A stretch of 64,000 nucleotides of DNA from a bacterium 1XD42-54 (GTDB lineage: Bacteria > Bacillota > Clostridia > Lachnospirales > Lachnospiraceae). Below the pieces are notes generated by a model, which saw only the letters and a list, made by a program, of their open reading frames with translations, did not search any database and was not told where the DNA came from. The stretch is from positions 186,001-250,000 of the forward strand of contig RAZH01000001.1 of the NCBI GenBank assembly GCA_003612585.1. Direction: 5' to 3'. Shown here piece by piece: positions 53,104 to 61,525 of this stretch. The position numbers were made by a program, and so were the translations under genes. The stretch's first letter is position 1. Every line of letters begins with the position of its first letter.

Positions 53104-54135
53104 ATGCGGTATATTGATTTTCGCAGTGACACCGTAACGCAGCCCACTCCAGAAATGCGTGAAGCAATGTTTCACGCGGCTGTAGGCGACGACGTAGCCT
53201 GTGACGACCCTACGGTTAATCAATTTGAAGCACTTGGCGCCAGTATTCTCGGAAAAGAAAAAGCGTTGTTTGTGGCTTCCGGCACAATGGGCAACCTGAC
53301 TGCCATTATGAGCCAGACGCACCGCGGCGATGAAATCATTGTCGGCACCAACAGCCACATTTTCCAGGAAGAGGTCGCCGGAGCATCGGTACTGGCCGGC
53401 GTCAGCGTCAGAACGCTCTCATTTCCAGATGATATCCCTGATGTTCAGATGATCAAAGAGGCAATTCGTCCGGATGACATTCACGCACCTGCAACCTCTC
53501 TTGTCTGTCTCGAAAACGCGCTGCGCTGCGGACGCATTGTCACAAAGGAAACCATGCGTGAAATTTATGAGATGGCACACGCACACGGACTGAAGGTCCA
53601 TGTTGACGGCGCCCGCATCTGGAATGCCGCTGTTGCCCAGAATGTTGACGTCAAAGAACTGGCGCAGTACTGCGATTCCATCACATGCTGTATTTCAAAG
53701 GGACTGGCTGCTCCTGTGGGAGCGATTCTGTGCGGAGAGAGCGATTTTATCGCCCGGGCAAGAAAATACCGGAAAATGCTGGGCGGAGGCATGCGCGAAT
53801 GCGGCGTCCTGGCAGCTGCCGGGATCTGCGCACTGAACCATATGCGCGGCCGTCTGCACATTGACCATGAAAATGCACGCTATCTCGCAGAACAGCTCAG
53901 TGCGTTTGACTGCATTGATGTAGAGCTGGAGTCTGTGGACATCAACATTGTATTCTTTCAACTGCACCGTTCCAGGGAGTTCTGTGAAGCGCTGCCCCAA
54001 AAGCTGTACAAGCGCGGTATTAAAATCTGCAATCCAATCGCCGGGCGCGAGGGATGCTTCCGTCTCCTGACAAACAATGACGTAAGCCGTAAGGATATTG
54101 ATTATCTTTTGCAGCAGCTTCGTGAAATTCTGTAA
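53104..54135 (+). CDS. ltaE: L-threonine aldolase (low specificity)
   Basis: A 343-residue PLP enzyme that splits threonine or allo-threonine into glycine and acetaldehyde. MRYIDFRSDTVTQPTPEMREAM, ASGTMGNLTAIM, HVDGARIWNAAV and Schiff-base Lys199 in CISKGLAAPVGAILCG are typical of the family. ATG 53104 has AGGAGG nine bases upstream; the frame is open further but without another ribosome site. It heads an operon with a branched-chain-type amino acid importer, which suggests that the importer may carry threonine or another beta-hydroxy amino acid. Confidence 0.93.
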   Translation: MRYIDFRSDTVTQPTPEMREAMFHAAVGDDVACDDPTVNQFEALGASILGKEKALFVASGTMGNLTAIMSQTHRGDEIIVGTNSHIFQEEVAGASVLAGVSVRTLSFPDDIPDVQMIKEAIRPDDIHAPATSLVCLENALRCGRIVTKETMREIYEMAHAHGLKVHVDGARIWNAAVAQNVDVKELAQYCDSITCCISKGLAAPVGAILCGESDFIARARKYRKMLGGGMRECGVLAAAGICALNHMRGRLHIDHENARYLAEQLSAFDCIDVELESVDINIVFFQLHRSREFCEALPQKLYKRGIKICNPIAGREGCFRLLTNNDVSRKDIDYLLQQLREIL

Positions 54136-54176
54136 CCGGTCATTCTCTTGTTATATTTTGAAAGTAGGGCGATTTT

Positions 54177-55070
54177 ATGGCAACTCTTTTTCAGCAATTT
54201 ACGAACGCGCTGGCGCTCGGATGTTTATACGGTCTCGTCGCGGTAGGTTACTCTATGGTATACGGCATCTTGCATCTGATTAACTTTGCGAACAGTTCCG
54301 TATTCATGTTTTCCATGTACTTCGCGTTTTACTCTGTTTCCGTATTCTATCTGCCCTGGTATTTCGGCCTGATCGCAATGCTTGCGCTCACCATTTTGCT
54401 TGGCGTATGTATTGAGCGTATTGCCTATCAGCCGCTTCGGTCCGCGCCGCGGATTTCTCTGACAATCTCTGCCATTGGTGTGGCATATCTGCTGGAGAAC
54501 TTCGCAACAGTTGTGTTTACTGCCGTTCCAAAGTCTTTCCCGGACATTCCGTTTTTGCAGGAAGTCATAGTTCTTGGAAACGGCGAGTGGCGTATTCAGC
54601 GTCTTGTTATTTTTGTCGTGATTTCCATGGTGGTTCTGATTGCAGCTCTGCTGTTCTTCCTGGAACACACAAAAATGGGCGTGGCAACAAGAGCCGTATC
54701 AAAAGATTTTGAGACAAGCCAGCTCATGGGCATCAACATCAATGCTGTCATACGCGTCACATTTATCATTGGTTCCGGTTTGACTGCGTTCGGAGCATTT
54801 ATGTGGGGCCTGAAGTATCCGCAGATCAGTCCCACAGTGGGCGCCATGCCAGGCACCAAATGTTTTATCGCCGCAGTTGTGGGAGGCATCGGAAACATCA
54901 AGGGAGCTGTTCTCGGCGGCATCATTCTGGGACTGGTTGAAGTTATGCTGGTATACTTTTTTCCTGGTCTGTCCGGCTACAGAGACATCTTTGCTTTTAT
55001 CATTCTGATTTTGATTCTCTTGTTCAAGCCGACGGGACTGTTTGGCGCAAAGGTGACCGACAAAGCATAA
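54177..55070 (+). CDS. livH: Branched-chain amino acid ABC permease LivH
   Basis: A 297-residue permease with about eight helices. GCLYGLVAVGYSMVYGILHLINFA at the start and GTKCFIAAVVGGIGNIKGAVLGG near the end are the signature segments of LivH. AGGGCG precedes the ATG. First transporter gene after the aldolase, 41 bases away. With LivM it forms the membrane channel for the amino acid delivered by LivK. Confidence 0.95.
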   Translation: MATLFQQFTNALALGCLYGLVAVGYSMVYGILHLINFANSSVFMFSMYFAFYSVSVFYLPWYFGLIAMLALTILLGVCIERIAYQPLRSAPRISLTISAIGVAYLLENFATVVFTAVPKSFPDIPFLQEVIVLGNGEWRIQRLVIFVVISMVVLIAALLFFLEHTKMGVATRAVSKDFETSQLMGININAVIRVTFIIGSGLTAFGAFMWGLKYPQISPTVGAMPGTKCFIAAVVGGIGNIKGAVLGGIILGLVEVMLVYFFPGLSGYRDIFAFIILILILLFKPTGLFGAKVTDKA

Positions 55071-55100
55071 CCTGCGTTTTCTCAATTCCATGGGGGTATT

Positions 55101-56228
55101 ATGACAGATAAAACAATTTATCCGGGACTTATCGGACAAATGTCCAAAAAACAGCGCAGAAATCTTGCGCTCACAAGCATCAGTATTTTATTGCTTGTTG
55201 CGTTTTTCTACTTATTACAAAACGGGTTCCTTCTCGACAACTATGGAATCCGTATCGTCAATCTCTGTTTGATTTACTCGCTTGTAGGTATATCCCTGAA
55301 TCTGATCCAGGGATATACCGGGCAGTTTTCCCTGGGAAGCGCAGGTTTTATGGCCATCGGTGCCTATGTTACAACGCTGCTTGCACTCTCCCCGGAAGTC
55401 AAGGACACGCTGTTCTATCTTGACCCGATCGTTCCCTGGCTTGCAGACCTGCACCTGCCCTTCCTGGCAGCGCTTGTGCTGGGTGGCGTTCTGACCGCTG
55501 CAGCAGCCTTCCTGATCGGTATTCCCGTTTTCAGGCTGAAGGGGGATTATCTCAGTGTTGCGACACTTGGCTTCTCCGAGATTATCCGCATTCTTTTTGT
55601 AAACCTTCAGAATGTCACAAATGGAGCCACAGGCCTGAAAAACATCCCTGCCACCGTAAATGTCTGGTGGACCGGTACTGCACTGATCCTGGCCGTGCTT
55701 TTCATGGTCCGGCTGTTTCGTTCCAGCTATGGCCGTTCCTTCAAAGCAATCCGCAACGACGAATTTGCTGCTGAGGCCATCGGCATCTCACTGATGCGCC
55801 ACAAACTTCTGGCTTTCTGTACATCCGCGTTTATGGCCGGAATCGCCGGAGGGCTGATGGCCAGCGTTGTCGGCACGATCAACCCCGCACTGTTTCGCCA
55901 GAGTCTCAGCAATGACATTCTTCTGATCATTGTACTGGGCGGCACAGGCACCATTACCGGCTCCATTCTCGGAGGATGTATTTTTATCATCGCCAGAGAA
56001 GCGCTTCGTTTCCTCGATAACGGTTTTGCAATAGGTCCCGTCACAGTTCCCGCTATCGCCGGTCTGCGTATGGTCTTCTTCTCGCTTCTTCTGATGATTG
56101 TCGTACTGTTTTTCCAGAAGGGTCTCGCCGGAGGAAAGGAATTCAGCTGGGACCGCCTGATCGGTTTCCCGGGACGCGTCCGGAAATCCATCCAAAGACT
56201 GCTGCACAGAGGTGATACAAATGAGTAA
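55101..56228 (+). CDS. livM: Branched-chain amino acid ABC permease LivM
   Basis: A 375-residue permease, the partner of LivH: SLNLIQGYTGQFSLGSAGFMAIGAY, GDYLSVATLGFSEIIRI and IVLGGTGTITGSILGGCIFI are family motifs. About ten helices. GGGGG lies before the ATG. Its end overlaps the livG start by eight bases. Confidence 0.95.
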   Translation: MTDKTIYPGLIGQMSKKQRRNLALTSISILLLVAFFYLLQNGFLLDNYGIRIVNLCLIYSLVGISLNLIQGYTGQFSLGSAGFMAIGAYVTTLLALSPEVKDTLFYLDPIVPWLADLHLPFLAALVLGGVLTAAAAFLIGIPVFRLKGDYLSVATLGFSEIIRILFVNLQNVTNGATGLKNIPATVNVWWTGTALILAVLFMVRLFRSSYGRSFKAIRNDEFAAEAIGISLMRHKLLAFCTSAFMAGIAGGLMASVVGTINPALFRQSLSNDILLIIVLGGTGTITGSILGGCIFIIAREALRFLDNGFAIGPVTVPAIAGLRMVFFSLLLMIVVLFFQKGLAGGKEFSWDRLIGFPGRVRKSIQRLLHRGDTNE

Positions 56229-57009
56229 TATACTTGAATTACGCAATATTAAAATGCAGTTCGGCGGCGTTACCGCAATTCACGATCTAAATCTGAACAT
56301 CGAAAAAAATCAGATTGTTGCGGTGATCGGTCCGAACGGTGCCGGAAAGACAACCGCCTTCAATGTAATCACAGGAATCTATACGCCGACTTCCGGTCAT
56401 ATACGGTATTTTGACGCGTGTAATTCTGATTTCACAGATATTACCGGCCTGCGTCCGGATAAAATCGCCAGGCTTGGAATCGCGCGCACGTTCCAGAATA
56501 TCCGCCTGTTTGCAGAACAGTCTGTGCTCGACAATATTCTTCTCGGACAGCACGTGCATTTAAAAAGCAGCTATCTCGGAGCCATCTCATACTTCCCGCA
56601 TTACTGGAAGGAAGAGAAACAGATGCGCGGCTATGCAATGGAGCTGCTCAATGAAATTGGAATTGGCGACTATGCAGATGCTGACGCCGTCTCTCTTCCT
56701 TACGGGATTCAGCGTAAGCTTGAAATCGTAAGAGCACTTGCCTCTCGTCCGAAGCTTCTGCTCCTCGACGAGCCCGCCGCCGGAATGAATCCGCAGGAGA
56801 CTGCTGAGCTGGCCGGCTTTATCCGGGAAATCAGAGACAAATACGAAGTTTCTGTTCTCCTGATTGAGCACCATATGGACCTCATTATGGAAATTGCTGA
56901 AAATATTTACGTGCTCGACTTCGGCAGGCTCATTGCACAGGGAAAACCACAGGAAATTCAGACAGATCCGGCTGTCATTGCCGCGTATCTTGGCGCAGAG
57001 GAGGACTGA
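56221..57009 (+). CDS. livG: Branched-chain amino acid ABC ATPase LivG
   Basis: A 262-residue ATPase with Walker A GPNGAGKT, the LivG-specific ARTFQNIRLF loop, Walker B LLLLDEPAAGMNPQE and H-loop LLIEHHMD. The signature is LPYGIQRK, normal for LivG. ATG 56221 follows AGAGGTG; the in-frame GTG at 56212 is part of that site. Confidence 0.95.
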   Translation: MSNILELRNIKMQFGGVTAIHDLNLNIEKNQIVAVIGPNGAGKTTAFNVITGIYTPTSGHIRYFDACNSDFTDITGLRPDKIARLGIARTFQNIRLFAEQSVLDNILLGQHVHLKSSYLGAISYFPHYWKEEKQMRGYAMELLNEIGIGDYADADAVSLPYGIQRKLEIVRALASRPKLLLLDEPAAGMNPQETAELAGFIREIRDKYEVSVLLIEHHMDLIMEIAENIYVLDFGRLIAQGKPQEIQTDPAVIAAYLGAEED

Positions 57010-57011
57010 GT

Positions 57012-57734
57012 ATGCTGGAAATCAAAAACTTATCGGTCAATTACGGAGGCATCCGGGCACTGAAAGGCGTATCTCTTTGTGTAGAACAGAAAAAGATCGC
57101 CACACTGATCGGTGCAAACGGAGCGGGTAAATCAACGACACTCCGTGCGATCACCTCTCTTGTGAAACCTTCCGGCGGGCAGATCTTCTTTGAGGGTGAG
57201 GATATCACAAACATGCCCACCCGGGAAATCGTTGCAAGGGGAATCGTGCTTGTGCCCGAAGGCCGACATGTCTTTCCGAATCTGACCGTACTGGAAAATC
57301 TGATGCTTGGAGCATACCTGCGAAAGGACAGCAGCCAGATCAGTCGGGACTATGATTATGTATTTGAGCTTTTCCCAAAACTTAAGGAGCGCAGCTGGCA
57401 GATGGCCGGTACACTTTCCGGCGGAGAACAGCAGATGCTCGCTGTGGGCCGCGCACTTATGGCAAGGCCGAAGCTGATTATGATGGATGAGCCAAGCCTT
57501 GGCCTCGCTCCGCTTGTGGTGCGCGATATCTTTCATATTATTTCACAGATCAACGCGCAGGGCGTAACCGTACTTCTGATTGAACAGAATGCAAACGCTG
57601 CCCTGAAGCTGGCTGATACAGGCTATGTCATGGAACTCGGACGTATTTCCATGTCAGGAGGCGGCCGGGATCTTCTGCAAAACGAACAGATCCGCTCCGC
57701 GTATCTCGGAAAAGCCAAAGACGTTTCAAAATAA
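57012..57734 (+). CDS. livF: Branched-chain amino acid ABC ATPase LivF
   Basis: A 240-residue ATPase with Walker A GANGAGKST, the LivF-type VPEGRHVFPNLTVLENL, signature LSGGEQQML, Walker B LIMMDEPSLGLAP and H-loop LLIEQNAN. Its ATG lies two bases after the livG stop codon. Confidence 0.95.
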   Translation: MLEIKNLSVNYGGIRALKGVSLCVEQKKIATLIGANGAGKSTTLRAITSLVKPSGGQIFFEGEDITNMPTREIVARGIVLVPEGRHVFPNLTVLENLMLGAYLRKDSSQISRDYDYVFELFPKLKERSWQMAGTLSGGEQQMLAVGRALMARPKLIMMDEPSLGLAPLVVRDIFHIISQINAQGVTVLLIEQNANAALKLADTGYVMELGRISMSGGGRDLLQNEQIRSAYLGKAKDVSK

Positions 57735-57813
57735 TACTCCCATGCATCTACGGATATTCCATAACGTAATGTATTTCGTAACTTATGAGCAGTGAACACC
57801 CTAAAACAGATAC

Positions 57814-57836
57814 GGCAAATCCGCTTCGGAATTGCC
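57814..57836 (+). promoter_or_regulatory. Stem-loop between livF and livK
   Basis: GGCAAATCCG (57814-57823) pairs with CGGAATTGCC (57827-57836) with one A-A mismatch and a CTT loop. No U-run follows. It ends 27 bases before the livK ATG and is more likely to block exonucleases or mark a processing site, letting the binding protein be made in excess, than to stop transcription. Confidence 0.55.
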
Positions 57837-57863
57837 ATCACACGCACGAAAGGAGATTTGAAT

Positions 57864-59024
57864 ATGAAACATAGTTCTTTTAAATGCAAAATGGCAGCAT
57901 CTCTGATCAGCATGGCGCTTCTGTCAGCTCCCGTTGCTTCTTTTCCATCCTTTGCCTCTGATAGCGATGAACCGATCAAAATCGGTATCTTCATGACCTT
58001 TACAGGCAGCAACGCAGCCGGCGGACAGATGGAATTTGAAGGCATCCAGGCTGCCCAGAATGCCCGCCCTGAGGTTCTGGGCAGAAAAGTGGAATTCGTG
58101 ATTGCAGATAACAAATCAGACGATGTAGAGTCTGTGACAGCGGCAGCCAGCCTTGTTTCTGCCAACTGCCCGATCGTTCTTGGCAGCCCTGGCTCCAGCT
58201 ACTGCATCGCGGCAGCTCCTACTTTTGAGGCCGCAGGCATTCCGGTCATTACAACAACCGCAACAAATCCGCTTGTCACACAGGGAAATGAATGCTATTT
58301 CCGGCCATGCTATTCCGACAATTTCCAGGGCGCTGCCATGGCTCAGTTTGCAGCCAAAGACCTCGGCGCAAAGACGGTGGGGATCATCACAGATATCACA
58401 GACACCTATTGTATCGGCGCACGCAAATATTTTGTCGATACCTTTGGTGAGGAAAACGTTGTCGCCGATGTCCGGTACAACAAAGGCGATCAGGACTTTT
58501 CTGCGCAGATTAACGCCATCCGCGAGGCTGACCCGGACGTTGTATTTTGTCCGACGCAGTATACGGAAGCTGCGCTGATTCAGATGCAGGCACATCAGAT
58601 GGGATATTACCCGCAGTTCCTTGCCATTGACAGCTGGGAAGTACAGGCCATGATTGACATTGCCGGCAAGGATACCGAAGGCGCTCTGTTTACCTGCTTC
58701 TTCGTTGCAGGCGACGAGCCGAATGAAACGGTGCAGAAATACCTTGACGACTATGACGCCATGTTCCCGGGCCAGTCCCCGAAAGGAAGCGGAACTGCTC
58801 TTGGTTATGATGCTTACAACATTGCACTTGATGCGATTGAGAAAGCAGGCACCACGGACAGCGCAGCCCTCATCAAAGCGCTTGAGGAAAATGAGTTCAC
58901 CTGCGTAACAGGGCAGATTAAGTTTGACGAGGAACACGACGCGATCAAAGATTCCGCATACATCAAGACCATCAAAGACGGACAATTTGTCTACTACGCA
59001 CTGGCTCAGCTTGACACAGAATAA
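57864..59024 (+). CDS. livK: Branched-chain-type amino acid binding protein LivK
   Basis: A 386-residue extracytoplasmic binding protein (Peripla_BP_6): IKIGIFMTFTGSNAAGG, ADNKSDDVESVTAAASLV, GSPGSSYCIAAAPTFEAAGIPVITTTATNP and FCPTQYTEAALI. The signal peptide ends near SFASDSDEP and has no lipobox, so its attachment to a monoderm surface is unexplained. ATG 57864 has AAAGGAG upstream. It supplies LivHMGF; the ligand may be a branched-chain, hydroxy or other amino acid. Confidence 0.93.
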   Translation: MKHSSFKCKMAASLISMALLSAPVASFPSFASDSDEPIKIGIFMTFTGSNAAGGQMEFEGIQAAQNARPEVLGRKVEFVIADNKSDDVESVTAAASLVSANCPIVLGSPGSSYCIAAAPTFEAAGIPVITTTATNPLVTQGNECYFRPCYSDNFQGAAMAQFAAKDLGAKTVGIITDITDTYCIGARKYFVDTFGEENVVADVRYNKGDQDFSAQINAIREADPDVVFCPTQYTEAALIQMQAHQMGYYPQFLAIDSWEVQAMIDIAGKDTEGALFTCFFVAGDEPNETVQKYLDDYDAMFPGQSPKGSGTALGYDAYNIALDAIEKAGTTDSAALIKALEENEFTCVTGQIKFDEEHDAIKDSAYIKTIKDGQFVYYALAQLDTE

Positions 59025-59062
59025 GTATCTGCAAGCTCCTGGCACATGCATTTTTGCAAGTG

Positions 59063-59134
59063 AAAACAGGGCTGTTCCCGGGACGATTTTTATGCGTGTA
59101 GCATATCGCGTCATTCTGGCAACAGCCCTGTTTT
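59063..59134. terminator. Terminator after livK (bidirectional)
   Basis: AAAACAGGGCTGTT (59063-59076) pairs with AACAGCCCTGTTTT (59121-59134) across a 44-base loop; TTTTTATTTT follows on the plus strand. It also lies after the DUF1540 gene on the minus strand. Confidence 0.85.
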
Positions 59135-59162
59135 TATTTTGTTTTATCCTTATTTACAATGG

Positions 59163-59480
59163 CTAACGTTCCTCGTCAAAGGTTACGCATTCCGTCTCGT
59201 CACAGCAGCAAGCTGCTGCACCGGAAACATCCACATGCTCTGCATGGCAGGCACAGTTCTCATTGTATTTGCAGTGTACTGCCTCGCATTTAATATCTGC
59301 ATGGAAGGACGGGCTTCCCATTGAGCTTTTCGCACTGTCTCTCTTGCGCTCCTCGAAGCTCTGGCAGCATGTATCCTGGCAAACTTTCGCATCCTGACCG
59401 CCAATTTCGATATCGCCTCTACTGCAATACATTGCATTGTTGTATACACAATTCTGTGCAGAACAAACTAAAGCTGGCAT
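59163..59480 (-). CDS. DUF1540 cysteine-rich protein with two domains
   Basis: A 105-residue protein with 15 cysteines in two similar halves: CSAQNCVYNNAMYC...CQDTCCQSF and CEAVHCKYNENCAC...CCCDETECVTF. Each half fits DUF1540 (PF07561), a small probably metal-binding module common in Clostridia and of unknown role. AGGAGG lies before the ATG. It has no operon partner. Confidence 0.88.
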   Translation of the reverse strand: MPALVCSAQNCVYNNAMYCSRGDIEIGGQDAKVCQDTCCQSFEERKRDSAKSSMGSPSFHADIKCEAVHCKYNENCACHAEHVDVSGAAACCCDETECVTFDEER

Positions 59481-59563
59481 AATGTTACCTCCTGAATTTT
59501 ATCATTTTCATGAGATAGTTTTTGCAGTTTGGGGCAAAATATACATCAAGTGGAAAGGTGAAC

Positions 59564-60526
59564 TCAGTTTGCCCGCACTTCCTGACGCATAAAGCCGAGA
59601 TAAGCTCCGCCGAAAGCTACGAGCAGCAGGGCGGCCAAGCCGGTGAGATGGGGCCAGACAAGCAATAAGCTCTGGCCGAGACTTAAGTAGCCGCTGACAG
59701 CGCCTACAAGCTGGTCTACTGTGACTACGTTGACGGAACGGACTCCGGGATTCATGATTGTAGATACTGCCTCGCTGTACAAATAATACGGGGAAAGACG
59801 GTTTATTCCAAGGTTCAGGGTATAGTGATCCATAGAATTTACCAGGGCGCTGTACTCATCGTTGATCGGATACATGGCATTTGCTATGATGCTTGCAACC
59901 AGGCTCATGAAGATTGCAAAGAAAATCCACAATGCGATGGAAGCCAGGGCTGAGGTTGCCGCATGGCGGCATACGACGGAAAAGAGAATCGAAATTGCAA
60001 GCCAGAATGCGACATAGATTACGGTAAAGGTCAGAAAAATGAGTACCCGCCATACTTCTTCTCCGGATGGCTTCAGGCCTGTAACCAAAACGCCCATTGC
60101 GCCAAGCATTGTCCCCATTGAATAAATGATTGTTGCAATAACGGCCGTTCCGGCCAGGAATTTACCGATGATAATGGAATCCCGGTAGATCGGCTGTGAT
60201 ACCAGCCGATTTAAGGTTCCGCTTGACCGTTCACTGTTTATGGCGTCAAATCCGAGCGCAAGTCCGATGATGGGTCCGAGCAGCGCGATAAAAGATAAAA
60301 AAGAAGGTATGGAGCTGCCGCTTGTGGTGTACAGCTTTAAAAACAGATAGTTGCTGTCTTCTGCATTTCCAAGCGCTGTCAATGCTCCATACAGACTGGC
60401 AAAGCTAGTACTTCCGATCAGAATCAGCAGAATCAGGAACCGTTTGCTCTTCAGATGGTCAGCCAGTTCCTTGTGATAAAGCGCTCCCAGCCCGGTCATA
60501 CCGTTTACGCGTATCTTATTTTTCAT
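59564..60526 (-). CDS. ABC-2 type permease of the NEW3-linked exporter
   Basis: A 320-residue membrane protein with about six helices. ALYHKELADHLKSKRFLILLILIG at the start and GFDAINSERSSGTLNRLVSQPIYRDSIIIGKFL are hallmarks of ABC-2 permeases of the NosY/Nat type. ATG 60526 overlaps the end of the ATPase gene by 11 bases; another ATG at 60538 is possible but lacks a ribosome site. It works with the ATPase and the NEW3 protein upstream. Confidence 0.88.
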   Translation of the reverse strand: MKNKIRVNGMTGLGALYHKELADHLKSKRFLILLILIGSTSFASLYGALTALGNAEDSNYLFLKLYTTSGSSIPSFLSFIALLGPIIGLALGFDAINSERSSGTLNRLVSQPIYRDSIIIGKFLAGTAVIATIIYSMGTMLGAMGVLVTGLKPSGEEVWRVLIFLTFTVIYVAFWLAISILFSVVCRHAATSALASIALWIFFAIFMSLVASIIANAMYPINDEYSALVNSMDHYTLNLGINRLSPYYLYSEAVSTIMNPGVRSVNVVTVDQLVGAVSGYLSLGQSLLLVWPHLTGLAALLLVAFGGAYLGFMRQEVRAN

Positions 60527-61523
60527 ATTTCCATCCATATTTTTTCTTTTTTTCCATACCATCTCTCTCATCACTCTGTCCTGCCTTTTCAAAATATCGT
60601 CTATAAATTTCATCCAGGTCGCCGCCGCGCTGGTGCAGATGCAGTACCGTATACCCGTATTCTCCCAGAAACTGCGTCAGAGATGCGCGAAGATCGGTCT
60701 TTGCATCAATCAGGAAGGTATTTCCTTCTTTACTGATCTTCCGGACTCCTTCCTGCTGTCGCAGCATCGCAAGCAGCCTGTCATCACAGGGCTGAACTTC
60801 AAGTTCCAGCAGATAGCTGCCATCCTTGCGAATCTGTTCTTCCAGTTCGGAAAGTGTACCGCTTGCAATCAGCTGTCCGCTCACAAAAATCCCGACTCTG
60901 TCACAGACCTGCTGAATCTGGTGAAGCTGATGCGAGGAGATCAGAATCGTCCGACCATCCTCCTGTGCAAGCTCACGAATCAAGGTCAGCAGCTCACGCA
61001 TACCCTCGGGGTCAATTCCGAGTGTCGGCTCATCCATAATGATAATTTCAGGATCTTTCATCAGAACATCCGCAATTCCAAGTCTCTGCCGCATGCCCTT
61101 CGAATAAGTGCCTGCCTTTCGGTTGGCTGCCTGCTCCATTCCCACGCGCCGAAGCAGACCGTCAATCCTCTCCTCCAGCGCTTTTCCGGAAAGTCCGTTC
61201 ATCCGCCCCGTAAAGCGCAGATTCTGTCTGCCTGTCATATCGGAATAAAATCCCACATTGTCAGGCAGATAGCCTGTGATGGATTTGACCTCCAGAGGGT
61301 TTCTCGTACAGTCCATTCCCTCAATCAGCGCACTACCCGCAGTCGGCTCCGTAAGGCCCAGCAGCATCAGGATTGTGGTGGTCTTTCCGGCTCCGTTTGG
61401 CCCGAGAAGGCCGAACACTTCCCCACGTTTTATGCATAGATTCAAATCATTTACTGCGATCTTCTCGCCATACTGTTTTGTCAGATGCGCGATTTCTATT
61501 ACATTTCTGCTTTTTTCTGTCAT
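60516..61523 (-). CDS. ABC ATPase of the NEW3-linked exporter
   Basis: A 335-residue ATPase with Walker A GPNGAGKTT, signature YSKGMRQRLGIA, Walker B IIIMDEPTLGIDPEG and H-loop ISSHQL, followed by a C-terminal regulatory region of about 100 residues. It belongs to the CcmA/NatA group. It starts two bases after the stop of the NEW3 gene and overlaps the permease gene, so all three form one unit. Confidence 0.92.
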   Translation of the reverse strand: MTEKSRNVIEIAHLTKQYGEKIAVNDLNLCIKRGEVFGLLGPNGAGKTTTILMLLGLTEPTAGSALIEGMDCTRNPLEVKSITGYLPDNVGFYSDMTGRQNLRFTGRMNGLSGKALEERIDGLLRRVGMEQAANRKAGTYSKGMRQRLGIADVLMKDPEIIIMDEPTLGIDPEGMRELLTLIRELAQEDGRTILISSHQLHQIQQVCDRVGIFVSGQLIASGTLSELEEQIRKDGSYLLELEVQPCDDRLLAMLRQQEGVRKISKEGNTFLIDAKTDLRASLTQFLGEYGYTVLHLHQRGGDLDEIYRRYFEKAGQSDERDGMEKKKKYGWKYEK

Positions 61524-61525
61524 GT

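Noticed and set aside
58116-59114. 332-codon open frame on the minus strand opposite livK
   Set aside because: It overlaps a complete binding-protein gene and part of its terminator, with no domain or start signal.
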